Below are positions 28,520 through 37,178 of a stretch of 64,000 nt of DNA, in pieces. The notes beneath the pieces were generated by a model, which saw nothing but the letters and a program-made list of their open reading frames with translations, was not told where the DNA came from and searched no databases. Position numbers and translations under genes: made by a program. The stretch comes from an uncultured beta proteobacterium (GTDB taxonomy: Bacteria > Pseudomonadota > Gammaproteobacteria > Burkholderiales > SG8-41), in NCBI GenBank assembly GCA_903889565.1, contig CAISYC010000015.1:124001-188000 (forward strand). The letters are read 5' to 3'. Positions within the stretch are counted from its first letter, which is position 1; each line of letters starts with the position of its first letter.

Positions 28520-31500
28520 GCTGTAGAGCACCTTGACGTTGTCGTCGGACAACCAGGCGCCCAGCGACTGCATCAGATTGTCGTTGAGGTTGACGCGCCA
28601 GTCGTCGCCCAACTGGATTTCGCAGCTTGCCTGCGCGTTGTGATAAACCAGCGTCACCGGGCAACTGCCGTTGCGGTACGGCCCCAGCAGTTCGCGCAGC
28701 TTCGAGGCCGATGACTGGCCGTTACAGGTCAGGCGCACGCCGCGCGCGAATTTGTTGCGCGCGGCCTCGAGATCGTAAATTGCTTTTGCCTCTATCCTCA
28801 ATATGCTCGGCTCACTTCCATCACCGCGCACGATATTTCGCGCCTTAACTTCCATCACCAGCACCGCGTCATCGACCACGATCTTGCGGTACGGATCGAA
28901 GTTCTCACCGTAGACGACGATCTCCTGCGTCGCCCTGCCGTCGGACAGCGCAATGATCACCATGCGCGAGGTCGCCGTCTTCATGAAGCGCACCGATTCG
29001 ACCACGCCGGCGATCATCTGCACCGGCGCGGCGTTGCCGTAACCCTGCGACGGCTGCAGTCGATCCAGCGAGGTGCGCACGAACTGGCCGATCTCGTCCT
29101 TGTAGGCCGAGAACGGATGACCTGAGAGATAGAAGCCGAGCGCGGTTTTTTCCTCGCGCAGAAACACCCTGCGGTCCCAGCGCGGCACCTCGATCAGCGC
29201 CGGGCGCGCCTGCGCCGATTCGCCGGCACCGCCGAACAGGCTGACCTGCTGCGCGTTGCGCTCATTCTGCTCGGCCGCGCCCAGCGCGATGCCAACCGAG
29301 GCGAGCAGGCGCGCGCGATGATCGTCGATCGAATCGAAGGCGCCGGCGCGGATCAGCGCCTCGACCACGCGTCGATTGACCAGACGTTTATCAACGCGCT
29401 CGCAGAAATCGAACAAATCGCGGAACGGCCCGCTCTTTTCACGGGCGGAGACAATTGAATTGATCGCCGACTCGCCGGTGCCCTTGATGCCGCCCAAACC
29501 GTATTGAATGGTGCGCGTGTCGATCGGCACGAAACGGTATTCGCCGCTGTTGATATCCGGGCGCAGCACCGTCAGGCCGTTGGCCACTGCGTCTTCGTAA
29601 AACTGCTTGACCTTGTCGGTGTCGTCCATCATCGCCGACAAGTTGGCGGCAGCGAATGCGGCCGGATGATGCGCCTTGAAGTAAGCGGTCTGGTAGGCGA
29701 CCAGCGCGTAGGCAGCGGCGTGCGACTTGTTGAAGCCGTAACCGGCGAATTTCTCCATCAAGTCGAACAACTCGTCGGCCTTCGCCTGTGTCAAGCCGTT
29801 CTTGCCGGCGCCCTCGCGAAAAATGGCGCGCTGCTCGGCCATCTCCTCGGCTTTCTTCTTGCCCATCGCGCGGCGCAACAGGTCGGCGCCGCCCAGCGAG
29901 TAGCCGCCGATGATCTGCGCCATCTGCATGACCTGTTCCTGATAGACCATGATGCCGTAGGTCTCGGCCAGGATCGATTCGACGCGCGGCTCCGGATATT
30001 CGAAGAGTTTGCCGTGCTTGCGCGCAATGAAATCCGGAATCAGGTCCATCGGCCCCGGACGGTACAGCGCAACCAGCGCGATGATGTCCTCGAAGCGGTC
30101 GGGCCGCGCCTGCTTCAGCATGTCGCGCATGCCGCGCGATTCAAACTGGAACACCGCCGTCGTGTTGGCGCTCGAGAAAATTTTGTAGGCATCGACGTCG
30201 TCGAGCGGCAGACTTTCGAGCGGGACGTTGTACGACGGATCGAGGCGCTTGATGTAACGCAGCGTCCAGTCGAGGATAGTCAGCGTGGTGAGACCGAGAA
30301 AGTCGAACTTGACCAGCCCCGCCGCTTCGACGTCGTCCTTGTCGAACTGGCTCACCGCACTGGTCGAACCCTCGGCCATATAAAGCGGGCAGAATTCAGT
30401 GAGCTTGCCGGGCGCGATCAGCACGCCGCCGGCATGCATGCCGACGTTGCGCGTCATCCCTTCGAGCTGGCCGCCCAACTCAAGCAGGCGCGCCACTTCC
30501 TCTTCGTTCTTCTCGCGCTCGCGCAGCACCGGCTCCATCTCGCGCGCCATTTGCAGCGTGATCAGCTTGCCCGGCTGAAACGGGATCAGCTTGGCGATCT
30601 GGTCGCAGAAGTTGTAGCCGAGATCGAGCACGCGGCCGACATCGCGCACCACCGCCTTCGCCGCCATGGTGCCGAAGGTGGCGATCTGCGACACACTGTC
30701 GGCGCCGTACTTCTGCCGCACGTAATCGATCACGCGGTCGCGCCCGTCCTGACAGAAGTCGATATCGAAGTCGGGCATCGATACGCGTTCCGGATTGAGG
30801 AAGCGCTCGAACAGCAGTTTGTAGCGCAGCGGATCGAGATCGGTAATGCCGAGCGAATACGCGACGAGCGAACCGGCACCCGAGCCGCGACCGGGACCGA
30901 CGGGCACGCCGTTGTTCTTCGCCCAGTTGATGAAGTCGGCGACGATCAGGAAGTAACCCGGAAAGCCCATCTGAATGATGGTCTTGATTTCAAATTCAAG
31001 CCGCGCCTCATATTCGGGCAGGCGCTTTCCGCGCTCGGCTGCATCGGCATACAGTTGCGCCATGCGTACCTGCAACCCTTCGTTGGCGCGTTCGCGCAGA
31101 AAATCATCGAGCGTTTTGCCCTCGGGCGTTGGAAACAGCGGCAGGCGGCTCTTGCCGAGTTCGATCGACAGGTTGCAGCGCCGCGCGATTTCATAGGTGT
31201 TGGCAAGTGCCTGCGGAATGTCGGCGAACAGTTCAACCATCTCCGCCTGCGTCTTGAAATACTGGTCGGGGCTGAAGCTGCGCGGCCGCCGCTGGTCGGC
31301 CAGCATATGGCCCTCGGCGATGCAGACGCGCGCTTCGTGGGCGGTGAATTCATCGGCCTTCAAAAACTGCACCGGGTGCGTGGCCGCCACCGGCAGCTTC
31401 AATTCGGAAGCCAGCTGCAGCGTTTGCTGCAACACGTTTTCGATCGCCGCGGCGCCGGCGAATTGCGGCAGTCGTTGCAATTCGAGGTAGTAGCGCTGCG

Positions 31501-31990
31501 GCAATAATGAGGCCCACGCTTTGGCGTATTGCTGCGCCTGTTTCAGATTGCCGGCGGTGAGCGCCATGCCGACGTCGCCGTGATGCGCGCCCGACAAGGC
31601 AAGCAGGCCGTCGGCCAGGCCGTCGGCGAACCACTCGCGCTTGATCTCGGGGCGACCGCGATACTGGTTTACGCGGAAGGCCTGCGTGATCAGTTCGCAC
31701 AGATTGCGGTAGCCGGCGCGCGACTGGCACAGCAGCAGCAGGCGGTGCGGCTTGTCGCGGTCGGTCTCGTTTTCGATCCAGACATCGCAACCGATGACCG
31801 GCTTGATGCCCTTGCTGCGTGCTGCGCGATAGAACTTGACCATGCCGAATACGTTGGCCAGATCGGTCAGCGCCAGCGCCGGCATGCCGTCGGCCGCCGC
31901 CGCGGCGACGGCGTCGTCGATGCGCGCGATCCCGTCGGTGATCGAGTATTCGCTGTGTAACCGGAGGTGAACAAACGGCGGCGTGGACAT
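28517..31990 (-). CDS. dnaE: DNA polymerase III alpha subunit
   Basis: Replicative polymerase catalytic subunit, 1,157 residues, the usual size. Domains in order: PHP domain (1-about 280, starting FVHLRLHSEYSITDG), polymerase palm with the catalytic aspartates in MPDFDIDFCQDGRDR (about residue 405) and GPGRGSGAGSLVAYSLGI, fingers (GGADLLRRAMGKKKAEEM), helix-hairpin-helix region, an internal beta-clamp motif QVSLF followed by the OB domain, and C-terminal domain. ATG at 31990. It is monocistronic here and convergent with acyP. Confidence 0.97.
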   Translation of the reverse strand: MSTPPFVHLRLHSEYSITDGIARIDDAVAAAAADGMPALALTDLANVFGMVKFYRAARSKGIKPVIGCDVWIENETDRDKPHRLLLLCQSRAGYRNLCELITQAFRVNQYRGRPEIKREWFADGLADGLLALSGAHHGDVGMALTAGNLKQAQQYAKAWASLLPQRYYLELQRLPQFAGAAAIENVLQQTLQLASELKLPVAATHPVQFLKADEFTAHEARVCIAEGHMLADQRRPRSFSPDQYFKTQAEMVELFADIPQALANTYEIARRCNLSIELGKSRLPLFPTPEGKTLDDFLRERANEGLQVRMAQLYADAAERGKRLPEYEARLEFEIKTIIQMGFPGYFLIVADFINWAKNNGVPVGPGRGSGAGSLVAYSLGITDLDPLRYKLLFERFLNPERVSMPDFDIDFCQDGRDRVIDYVRQKYGADSVSQIATFGTMAAKAVVRDVGRVLDLGYNFCDQIAKLIPFQPGKLITLQMAREMEPVLREREKNEEEVARLLELGGQLEGMTRNVGMHAGGVLIAPGKLTEFCPLYMAEGSTSAVSQFDKDDVEAAGLVKFDFLGLTTLTILDWTLRYIKRLDPSYNVPLESLPLDDVDAYKIFSSANTTAVFQFESRGMRDMLKQARPDRFEDIIALVALYRPGPMDLIPDFIARKHGKLFEYPEPRVESILAETYGIMVYQEQVMQMAQIIGGYSLGGADLLRRAMGKKKAEEMAEQRAIFREGAGKNGLTQAKADELFDLMEKFAGYGFNKSHAAAYALVAYQTAYFKAHHPAAFAAANLSAMMDDTDKVKQFYEDAVANGLTVLRPDINSGEYRFVPIDTRTIQYGLGGIKGTGESAINSIVSAREKSGPFRDLFDFCERVDKRLVNRRVVEALIRAGAFDSIDDHRARLLASVGIALGAAEQNERNAQQVSLFGGAGESAQARPALIEVPRWDRRVFLREEKTALGFYLSGHPFSAYKDEIGQFVRTSLDRLQPSQGYGNAAPVQMIAGVVESVRFMKTATSRMVIIALSDGRATQEIVVYGENFDPYRKIVVDDAVLVMEVKARNIVRGDGSEPSILRIEAKAIYDLEAARNKFARGVRLTCNGQSSASKLRELLGPYRNGSCPVTLVYHNAQASCEIQLGDDWRVNLNDNLMQSLGAWLSDDNVKVLYS

Positions 31991-32129
31991 CCCAACATTT
32001 TAGCCTGTCTGGCCGCGCCGTCGACGCAACTTGGCAAGCCGCAACGCGTGAACACAAGTGCCTGATTGGTCGGCGCTGTTGGCGCGGCGCACAACTGATA
32101 ATACGAGGCGCCAATGAGGACTGGTTGGC

Positions 32130-32158
32130 TTGACAGCGGGGGCATTCACGGTCAGATT
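32130..32158 (+). promoter_or_regulatory. Candidate sigma-70 promoter for the DUF4124 gene
   Basis: A perfect TTGACA (32130-32135), 17-nt spacer and CAGATT (32153-32158), 66 nt upstream of the ATG at 32224. The -35 is consensus and the spacing ideal; the -10 matches at 3 of 6 positions. The rest of the 31991-32223 gap holds nothing I can identify. Confidence 0.5.
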
Positions 32159-32223
32159 CCACATACCACAACGCGGCGCGCAATAACTTCAACAAGCGCC
32201 CACGACTGAAAGGCGGAGTCACC

Positions 32224-32688
32224 ATGAAACGACTCGCATGGATGCTGATTATCTCGGCCTGCTGCACGGGCGCACTGGCGCAGCCGATCTACCGCTCGGT
32301 CATGCCCGACGGACGTATCATTTTCGGCGACAAGCCGGCGCCGGGCGCGCGCGAGTCGAAAGAGGTGATCCTGCGGCCCTCGAACACCGCCGCGCCGGGC
32401 CCGACTTCGGGCGGCGGATCGACGCCGCGCCAGCAGACGCTCGACAACGCCACCGGCAATCTCAATGCAGCGCAGCAGAACCTTGACCGCGCGCGTGCCG
32501 CGCTGGAAGCCGGTCGCACACCGACGCCCGATGAACAAACCGGCAGCACCAAATCCGGCAAGGGCGGCACCGGCGGCATGCGCACTACCGACGGCTATGA
32601 CGCGCGCATCAAGGGCCTCGAGCAGGACGTGATCAACGCCCAAAAGCAGCTCGACGACGCGCAAATTCAGCGCAACGACGCCCGCTAG
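32224..32688 (+). CDS. Secreted DUF4124-type protein with C-terminal coiled coil
   Basis: A 154-residue exported protein of unknown function. Signal peptide MKRLAWMLIISACCTGALAQ, then a DUF4124-like segment (IYRSVMPDGRIIFGDKPAPG, about 21-40), a Gly/Ser/Thr-rich linker, and heptad-like Gln/Asn/Ala helices (NLNAAQQNLDRARAALEAG and EQDVINAQKQLDDAQIQ). DUF4124 proteins are common in beta- and gammaproteobacterial envelopes. A consensus-like promoter precedes it. It sits alone between dnaE and a DMT permease. Confidence 0.75.
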   Translation: MKRLAWMLIISACCTGALAQPIYRSVMPDGRIIFGDKPAPGARESKEVILRPSNTAAPGPTSGGGSTPRQQTLDNATGNLNAAQQNLDRARAALEAGRTPTPDEQTGSTKSGKGGTGGMRTTDGYDARIKGLEQDVINAQKQLDDAQIQRNDAR

Positions 32689-32802
32689 CGCCGCCTCGTC
32701 TGCCGCAGCGCGTTCGCCGGCTGCCGTTTTATTGATCTGACCCCGTATCGCGGCGGTCAAAAGCCTGCACAATCGCAGCCTCCCGTCACTCCCGTTCATT
32801 GC

Positions 32803-33708
32803 ATGTCGCGAACACCCGTTCCCCGCCGCATACTGCTCACGATGTGCGCGCTCTCGCTGATCTGGTCCTACAACTGGATAGTGGTCAAGGAGGCGCTGCA
32901 TTTCTCGGGGCCGTTCGACTACTCGGCGCTGCGTTGCATCTTCGGCTCGCTGGTGATGTTCGGCGTACTGAAGGTCATGAAGAAGCCGCTGACACCGCCC
33001 TCGCTCGGCCGCGCCTTCGTGCTCGGACTGTTTCAGACAGCGGGTTTTCTCTGTTTTTCGAGCTGGGCACTGGTCGAGGGCGCGGTCGGCAAATCGGCCG
33101 TGCTGATCTACACCTTTCCGTTCTGGACGCTGCTGTTCGCGCGCATCGCGCTGGGCGAGCGCATCCGCGGTCTGCAATGGCTGGGCGTCACACTCGCCGC
33201 CGCCGGTCTCGTGCTGGTGCTGGAACCGTGGCAACCCGGCGGCAGCCTGTTCAGCCGTGTGCTCGCGGTGCTCTCCGGCATGAGTTGGGCGATCAGCACC
33301 GTGATTGCGAAGGACTGGCGGCGCCGCGGCGACTTCGACCTGCTCACGGTTACCGCCTGGCAGTTGCTGCTGGGCGGACTCGTCTGCTGCGCGATTGCGC
33401 TGGCGGTACCCGCAAAACCGGTCGTATGGAACGGCTACTTCGTGCTGCTGATCGCCGCCAGCGGCATTGTCGCCACTGCGTTCGGCTGGCTGCTGTGGCT
33501 GATGATCCTCAAGCATTTGTCGGCGGGCGTTGCCGGTCTGGGCATGATGGCGGTGCCGGCGCTGGGCATTCTGTTCTCGCGGCTGCACTACGGCGAAACC
33601 TTCGACCCGGTCGAGGTCGCCGGCATGCTGTTGCTCGGCGCCAGCCTCGTGCTGCTGTCGTGGCTCAATTTGCGCAACACGCAGGCGGTGCCGGTCGCGC
33701 AGGAGTAA
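32803..33708 (+). CDS. EamA/DMT-superfamily permease
   Basis: A 301-residue inner-membrane protein with ten predicted helices in two EamA repeats: the first holds SLIWSYNWIVVKEALHFSGP and FWTLLFARIALGERIRGLQW, the second begins near ALAVLSGMSWAISTVIAKDW and ends PALGILFSRLHYGETFDPVE. DMT carriers export amino acids or other metabolites; the substrate cannot be told. A similar but distinct family member occurs at 49538-50446. The hydrolase gene follows in the same direction by 36 nt. Confidence 0.85.
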   Translation: MSRTPVPRRILLTMCALSLIWSYNWIVVKEALHFSGPFDYSALRCIFGSLVMFGVLKVMKKPLTPPSLGRAFVLGLFQTAGFLCFSSWALVEGAVGKSAVLIYTFPFWTLLFARIALGERIRGLQWLGVTLAAAGLVLVLEPWQPGGSLFSRVLAVLSGMSWAISTVIAKDWRRRGDFDLLTVTAWQLLLGGLVCCAIALAVPAKPVVWNGYFVLLIAASGIVATAFGWLLWLMILKHLSAGVAGLGMMAVPALGILFSRLHYGETFDPVEVAGMLLLGASLVLLSWLNLRNTQAVPVAQE

Positions 33709-33744
33709 CCGCGACGGCGCGCCTGGCGCGTGTAAGATCGGCAG

Positions 33745-34638
33745 ATGCCGATGAAGCCCAGCCATTCGCAATTTCATACCATCCGCAACCTGCGTTATCA
33801 CGTGCGCTGCTGGGGCGAGGCCGGCGCGCCGCAGCTCTTTCTGCTGCACGGCTGGATGGATGTCTCGGCCTCGTTCCAGTTTCTGGTCGATAGTTTCGCC
33901 CGCGACTGGCAAGTGATCGCGCCCGACTGGCGCGGCTTTGGTTTGAGCGAATGGGCGCGCGACGGTTACTGGTTCCCCGATTACTATGCCGATCTCGACG
34001 CGCTGCTCGAAATTTATCAGCCGGACACGGCGGTCAATCTGCTCGGCCACAGCATGGGCGGCAACGTTGCCTGCACCTATGCAGGCATCCGCCCGCAGCG
34101 CGTGGCAAAGCTGGTGTCGCTCGAAGGCTTCGGCGCGTCGCGCATGCAAGCCGGCGAGGCGCCGCAGCGCTACGCGCGCTGGCTCGAACAACTCGCCGCG
34201 CCACCCGCCTTCCGGCCGTATGCGTCGTTCGATGCGGTGGCGGCGCGCCTGCAAAAAAGCAATCCGCGTCTTGGCCCCGAACGCGCGCAATTCCTCGCCC
34301 GCCACTGGGGACGTGAAACCGCAGACGGCGCGATCGAATTGCGCAGCGATCCCAAACACAAAGTGGTCAATCCGGTATTGAGCCGCATCGACGAACTGCT
34401 GGCCTGCTGGCACCGCGTCACCGCACCGGTTTTATGGCTGCGCGGCGACGCCTCCAGCGCGCCCGGCTGGCGCAACGACGACGCTGCCCAATTCGCGCAA
34501 CGCAAGGCCGCCTTCGCGGATTTTCGCGAGGCGACGATCGCGGATTGCGGCCATATGCTGCATCACGACCAGCCGGCGCGGGTGGCCGCACTGGTCGAGG
34601 AGTTTTTTGCGCGGGAAAAAAATTCCCCTTCGCATTGA
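33745..34638 (+). CDS. Alpha/beta-hydrolase
   Basis: A 297-residue alpha/beta-hydrolase. Seen: the oxyanion-hole segment FLLHGWMDVSASFQF (about 32-46), PDWRGFGLSEW, the nucleophile elbow LLGHSMGGNVACTY (Ser near residue 102), and the C-terminal catalytic His in DCGHMLHHDQPARVA (about 273). The Asp of the triad is probably in the LWLRGDASS strand. Substrate unknown: esterase, lactonase or C-C hydrolase are all possible. It follows the DMT permease and precedes the Bug receptor on the same strand. Confidence 0.85.
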   Translation: MPMKPSHSQFHTIRNLRYHVRCWGEAGAPQLFLLHGWMDVSASFQFLVDSFARDWQVIAPDWRGFGLSEWARDGYWFPDYYADLDALLEIYQPDTAVNLLGHSMGGNVACTYAGIRPQRVAKLVSLEGFGASRMQAGEAPQRYARWLEQLAAPPAFRPYASFDAVAARLQKSNPRLGPERAQFLARHWGRETADGAIELRSDPKHKVVNPVLSRIDELLACWHRVTAPVLWLRGDASSAPGWRNDDAAQFAQRKAAFADFREATIADCGHMLHHDQPARVAALVEEFFAREKNSPSH

Positions 34639-34663
34639 ATGCTGCACGCAAACGAGCGTAGGA

Positions 34664-34692
34664 TTGGCGGTCGCGCGTAAGTTTCGTGTAAG
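34664..34692 (+). promoter_or_regulatory. Candidate promoter for the Bug receptor gene
   Basis: TTGGCG (34664-34669), 17-nt spacer, TGTAAG (34687-34692); both hexamers match the sigma-70 consensus at four of six positions. It lies 68 nt before the ATG at 34761. Confidence 0.35.
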
Positions 34693-34760
34693 CTTCGCCG
34701 GGATTGATGCAAACAACAGGCCCCGCCCAAGCGGGTTCACAAGGTTTTAAGGAGGTTGCA

Positions 34761-35735
34761 ATGCATGCTTTGATCAAACATCTGATTCCCGCCGTTGTAT
34801 TGGCCACCGCATGCGGCGCGGGCGCACAGGACTATCCGAACAAATCGATCACCATTGTCGTGCCGTTCGCGGCCGGCGGCCCGACCGACACGCTGGCGCG
34901 TAATCTCGGCGTCACCCTGACCAATACCCTCAAGCAGCAGGTGGTGATCGACAATTCGGGCGGTGCCGGCGGCACCATCGGTATCAACAAGGTCGCGAAG
35001 TCGAAAAACGACGGCTATACGCTGCTGCTGATGCACATCGGCATGGCCACTGCGCCGTCGCTCTACCGCACGCTGCCATACGACACGATGAACGATTTCG
35101 AATTTATCGGTCAGGTGGCCGATGTGCCGATGACGCTGCTCGGCAAAAAAACACTGCCGCCGAACAGCCTCAAGGAACTGCTGCCCTACCTCAAGGCCAA
35201 CAAGGACAAGGTCAACTACGCCAATGCCGGCATCGGCGCCGCCTCCCACCTGTGCGGCCTGCTGTTCATGAGCCAGATTGAAACCGACCTCACCTCGATT
35301 GCCTACAAGGGCACCGCGCCGGCAATGACCGATCTGCTCGGCGGTCAAATCGACCTGATGTGCGACCAGACCACCAATACCACCGCGCAAATCAAGTCCG
35401 GCACGGTCAAGGTCTATGGCGTCACTTCAGCCGCCCGCGTGCCCTCGCTCAAGGATATTCCGACGCTGGCCGAACAGGGCATGAAGGGTTTCGAGGTCGT
35501 GGTCTGGCACGGTTTCTATGCGCCCAAGGGCACGCCGAAGCCGATACTGGACAAACTCGTTGCCGCCTTGCAAACGGCGGTGCAGGACCCGGGCTTCAAG
35601 TCCAGACTGGCCGAACTCGGCGCCGAACCGGTGCCGCTGGCGAAAGCCAATCCGGACGCGCTCCGCAGTCATCTGCAGGCGGAAATCAACAAATGGGGCC
35701 CGATCATCAAGAAGGCCGGCATCTACGCCGACTGA
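34761..35735 (+). CDS. Bug-family periplasmic solute-binding protein
   Basis: A 324-residue tripartite-tricarboxylate-transporter-type receptor. Signal peptide residues 1-21 (LIKHLIPAVVLATACGAGAQ region), then the Bug landmarks DYPNKSITIVVPFAAGGPTD, VVIDNSGGAGGTIG, NDGYTLLLMHIGM and the GQIDLMCDQ segment. These receptors bind organic acids and are hugely expanded in Burkholderiales. ATG at 34761 is chosen because GGAGG lies 6-10 nt upstream and the signal peptide begins there. No TctA/TctB membrane genes are adjacent, so it is an orphan receptor. A strong hairpin terminator follows. Confidence 0.9.
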   Translation: MHALIKHLIPAVVLATACGAGAQDYPNKSITIVVPFAAGGPTDTLARNLGVTLTNTLKQQVVIDNSGGAGGTIGINKVAKSKNDGYTLLLMHIGMATAPSLYRTLPYDTMNDFEFIGQVADVPMTLLGKKTLPPNSLKELLPYLKANKDKVNYANAGIGAASHLCGLLFMSQIETDLTSIAYKGTAPAMTDLLGGQIDLMCDQTTNTTAQIKSGTVKVYGVTSAARVPSLKDIPTLAEQGMKGFEVVVWHGFYAPKGTPKPILDKLVAALQTAVQDPGFKSRLAELGAEPVPLAKANPDALRSHLQAEINKWGPIIKKAGIYAD

Positions 35736-35751
35736 CTCAAGCGCCGCAAAC

Positions 35752-35792
35752 AAATAACGGGCGCCGGCATTGCTGCCGGCGCCCGTTTATTT
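35752..35792. terminator. Strong bidirectional terminator
   Basis: Perfect 12-bp stem CGGGCGCCGGCA (35758-35769), loop TTGC, TGCCGGCGCCCG (35774-35785), with A-rich sequence before and TTTATTT after. It separates the plus-strand Bug receptor from the minus-strand cupin gene and can serve both. Confidence 0.8.
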
Positions 35793-35807
35793 CAGCAGTC
35801 AAACTGT

Positions 35808-36164
35808 CTACAGCAATTCGGTGTCGTCGTGCGCATACGCCGGCGAACAGGCGCAGAGAATTTTCAGTGGCTCGGCGCCGGTATTTTCGATGCAATGCGG
35901 CGTGCCCGGCGTGATATACACGGTGTCGCCCGCCGCCACCGCAAAGTTCGCCTCGCCCAGCGTCATCACGCCGCTGCCCGCCGTGATGTGATAAATCTCC
36001 TCGGTCAGCGCATGGCGGTGCAGCGCGGTGCGCGCAGCCGGCTCGACCACCGCCTCGGCGAGACTTTGATTGCGATTGCCGTGCACTGCCGGATGCATCA
36101 ATTCGCGAATGACCGATCCATCCTTGGTCACGTAGGCGGTGACCTCGCCGTAACTCGTTTTCAT
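35808..36164 (-). CDS. Small cupin-domain protein
   Basis: A 118-residue single-domain cupin. Metal-binding motif 1 is ALHRHALTEEIYHITAGSG (two His and a Glu, about 47-65), and motif 2 includes GDTVYITPGTPHCIENTG (about 81-98). It could be a small dioxygenase, isomerase or metabolite-binding protein; I cannot say which. Its ATG overlaps the stop codon of the upstream dehydrogenase gene by 4 nt (ATGA), so the two are translationally coupled and probably act on related compounds. Confidence 0.85.
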   Translation of the reverse strand: MKTSYGEVTAYVTKDGSVIRELMHPAVHGNRNQSLAEAVVEPAARTALHRHALTEEIYHITAGSGVMTLGEANFAVAAGDTVYITPGTPHCIENTGAEPLKILCACSPAYAHDDTELL

Positions 36165-37045
36165 TTAACCTCGCCGAGGCCGGCGCGCTCGGCAATGTAA
36201 TCGGCCATCGACGCCCAGTCCTTGTCGCCGAGGCCGCGGTTCAGCGCGCCCATATGCTGTTCGCGCAGCATGCCCGCCAGCGGCAGCGGCACGCGCGTTT
36301 CGCCGCCGGCCGCGAGCGCCAGTTCGATGTCCTTGAGTCCGAGCTTGAGCGGGAACGACGGGTTGTCGAAATTGCGTTCGACCATCAGCTTGCCGTAATT
36401 GCGGTAGGAACTGCCGGTAAACGAGGTGGTTGTCACCAGATCGTAAAACGCTTTCGCATCGACGCCGGATTTGCGCACCAGCGCGAATGCCTCGCCCATG
36501 CTCTCGACCGCCGCCGCCAGCATGTAGTTGCGCGCGATCTTGACGATGGTTGCCTTGTGCGGCTCGTCGCCGACGATAAAGACGTTCTTGCCCATCGCCG
36601 CGAACAGCGGCGCGCAACGCGCCAGTGCAGACGCCGCGCCGGCGGCGACGATATCGAGCTGGCCCTCTGCGGCGGCGGCCGGGCGGCCGAACACCGGCGC
36701 GGCGACGTAATCGCTGCCGCCGGCGCGATGCAGGTCGGTGAGGCGTTGCGCCATGCGCAGACTCACGCTCGCCATGTTCAGATGCAATCGTCCGCGCGGC
36801 ATGCGCTCGGCAAAGCCGCTGGCGACGCACAACGCCTCGACCGCCGTGTCATCGGCCAGCATCGAGACCACGATATCGGCATCGAGCAGATCGAGCGGCG
36901 ACGCCGCCAATTGCGCGCCACGCGCCTGCAACGGCGCCGCCGCGGCGCTGCTGCGATTGTGCACGACCAGTTCGTGGCCGGCATCGAGCAGACGCCCCGC
37001 CATGCCGCGGCCCATCTGGCCCAGCCCCATGAATCCGACTTTCAT
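36161..37045 (-). CDS. NAD(P)-dependent beta-hydroxyacid dehydrogenase
   Basis: A 294-residue member of the 3-hydroxyisobutyrate dehydrogenase family. The N-terminal Rossmann signature KVGFMGLGQMGRGMAGRLL begins at residue 2; DYVAAPVFGRPAAAAEG is the substrate-binding segment with the conserved Gly/Arg; the catalytic Lys is in ATIVKIARNYMLAAAVES (about residue 165). The start chosen is ATG at 37045 since the Rossmann motif starts immediately; a 12-residue upstream extension looks spurious. The stop overlaps the cupin start by 4 nt. Substrate unknown, perhaps a hydroxyacid or succinic semialdehyde relative. Confidence 0.88.
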   Translation of the reverse strand: MKVGFMGLGQMGRGMAGRLLDAGHELVVHNRSSAAAAPLQARGAQLAASPLDLLDADIVVSMLADDTAVEALCVASGFAERMPRGRLHLNMASVSLRMAQRLTDLHRAGGSDYVAAPVFGRPAAAAEGQLDIVAAGAASALARCAPLFAAMGKNVFIVGDEPHKATIVKIARNYMLAAAVESMGEAFALVRKSGVDAKAFYDLVTTTSFTGSSYRNYGKLMVERNFDNPSFPLKLGLKDIELALAAGGETRVPLPLAGMLREQHMGALNRGLGDKDWASMADYIAERAGLGEVK

Positions 37046-37178
37046 CCCAACTCCCCGTCCGCGACCCTGTGCGAGCGGCAAATGTTAGCATCCTGCGACG
37101 GCTGGACAGGGCAGCGAATTGCGCGCTAGAGTGGCGCCGCGGCTCAATGTCAGAGGTCGCATTTCATTGGAGAACGCC

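Noticed and set aside
29504-31507. Long plus-strand open frame of 667 codons
   Set aside because: Antisense to dnaE, which has all polymerase motifs.
32152-34413. Long minus-strand open frame of 753 codons
   Set aside because: It lies antisense over the DUF4124, DMT permease and hydrolase genes, is Arg/His/Gln-rich without any domain, and the plus-strand genes have clear motifs and starts.
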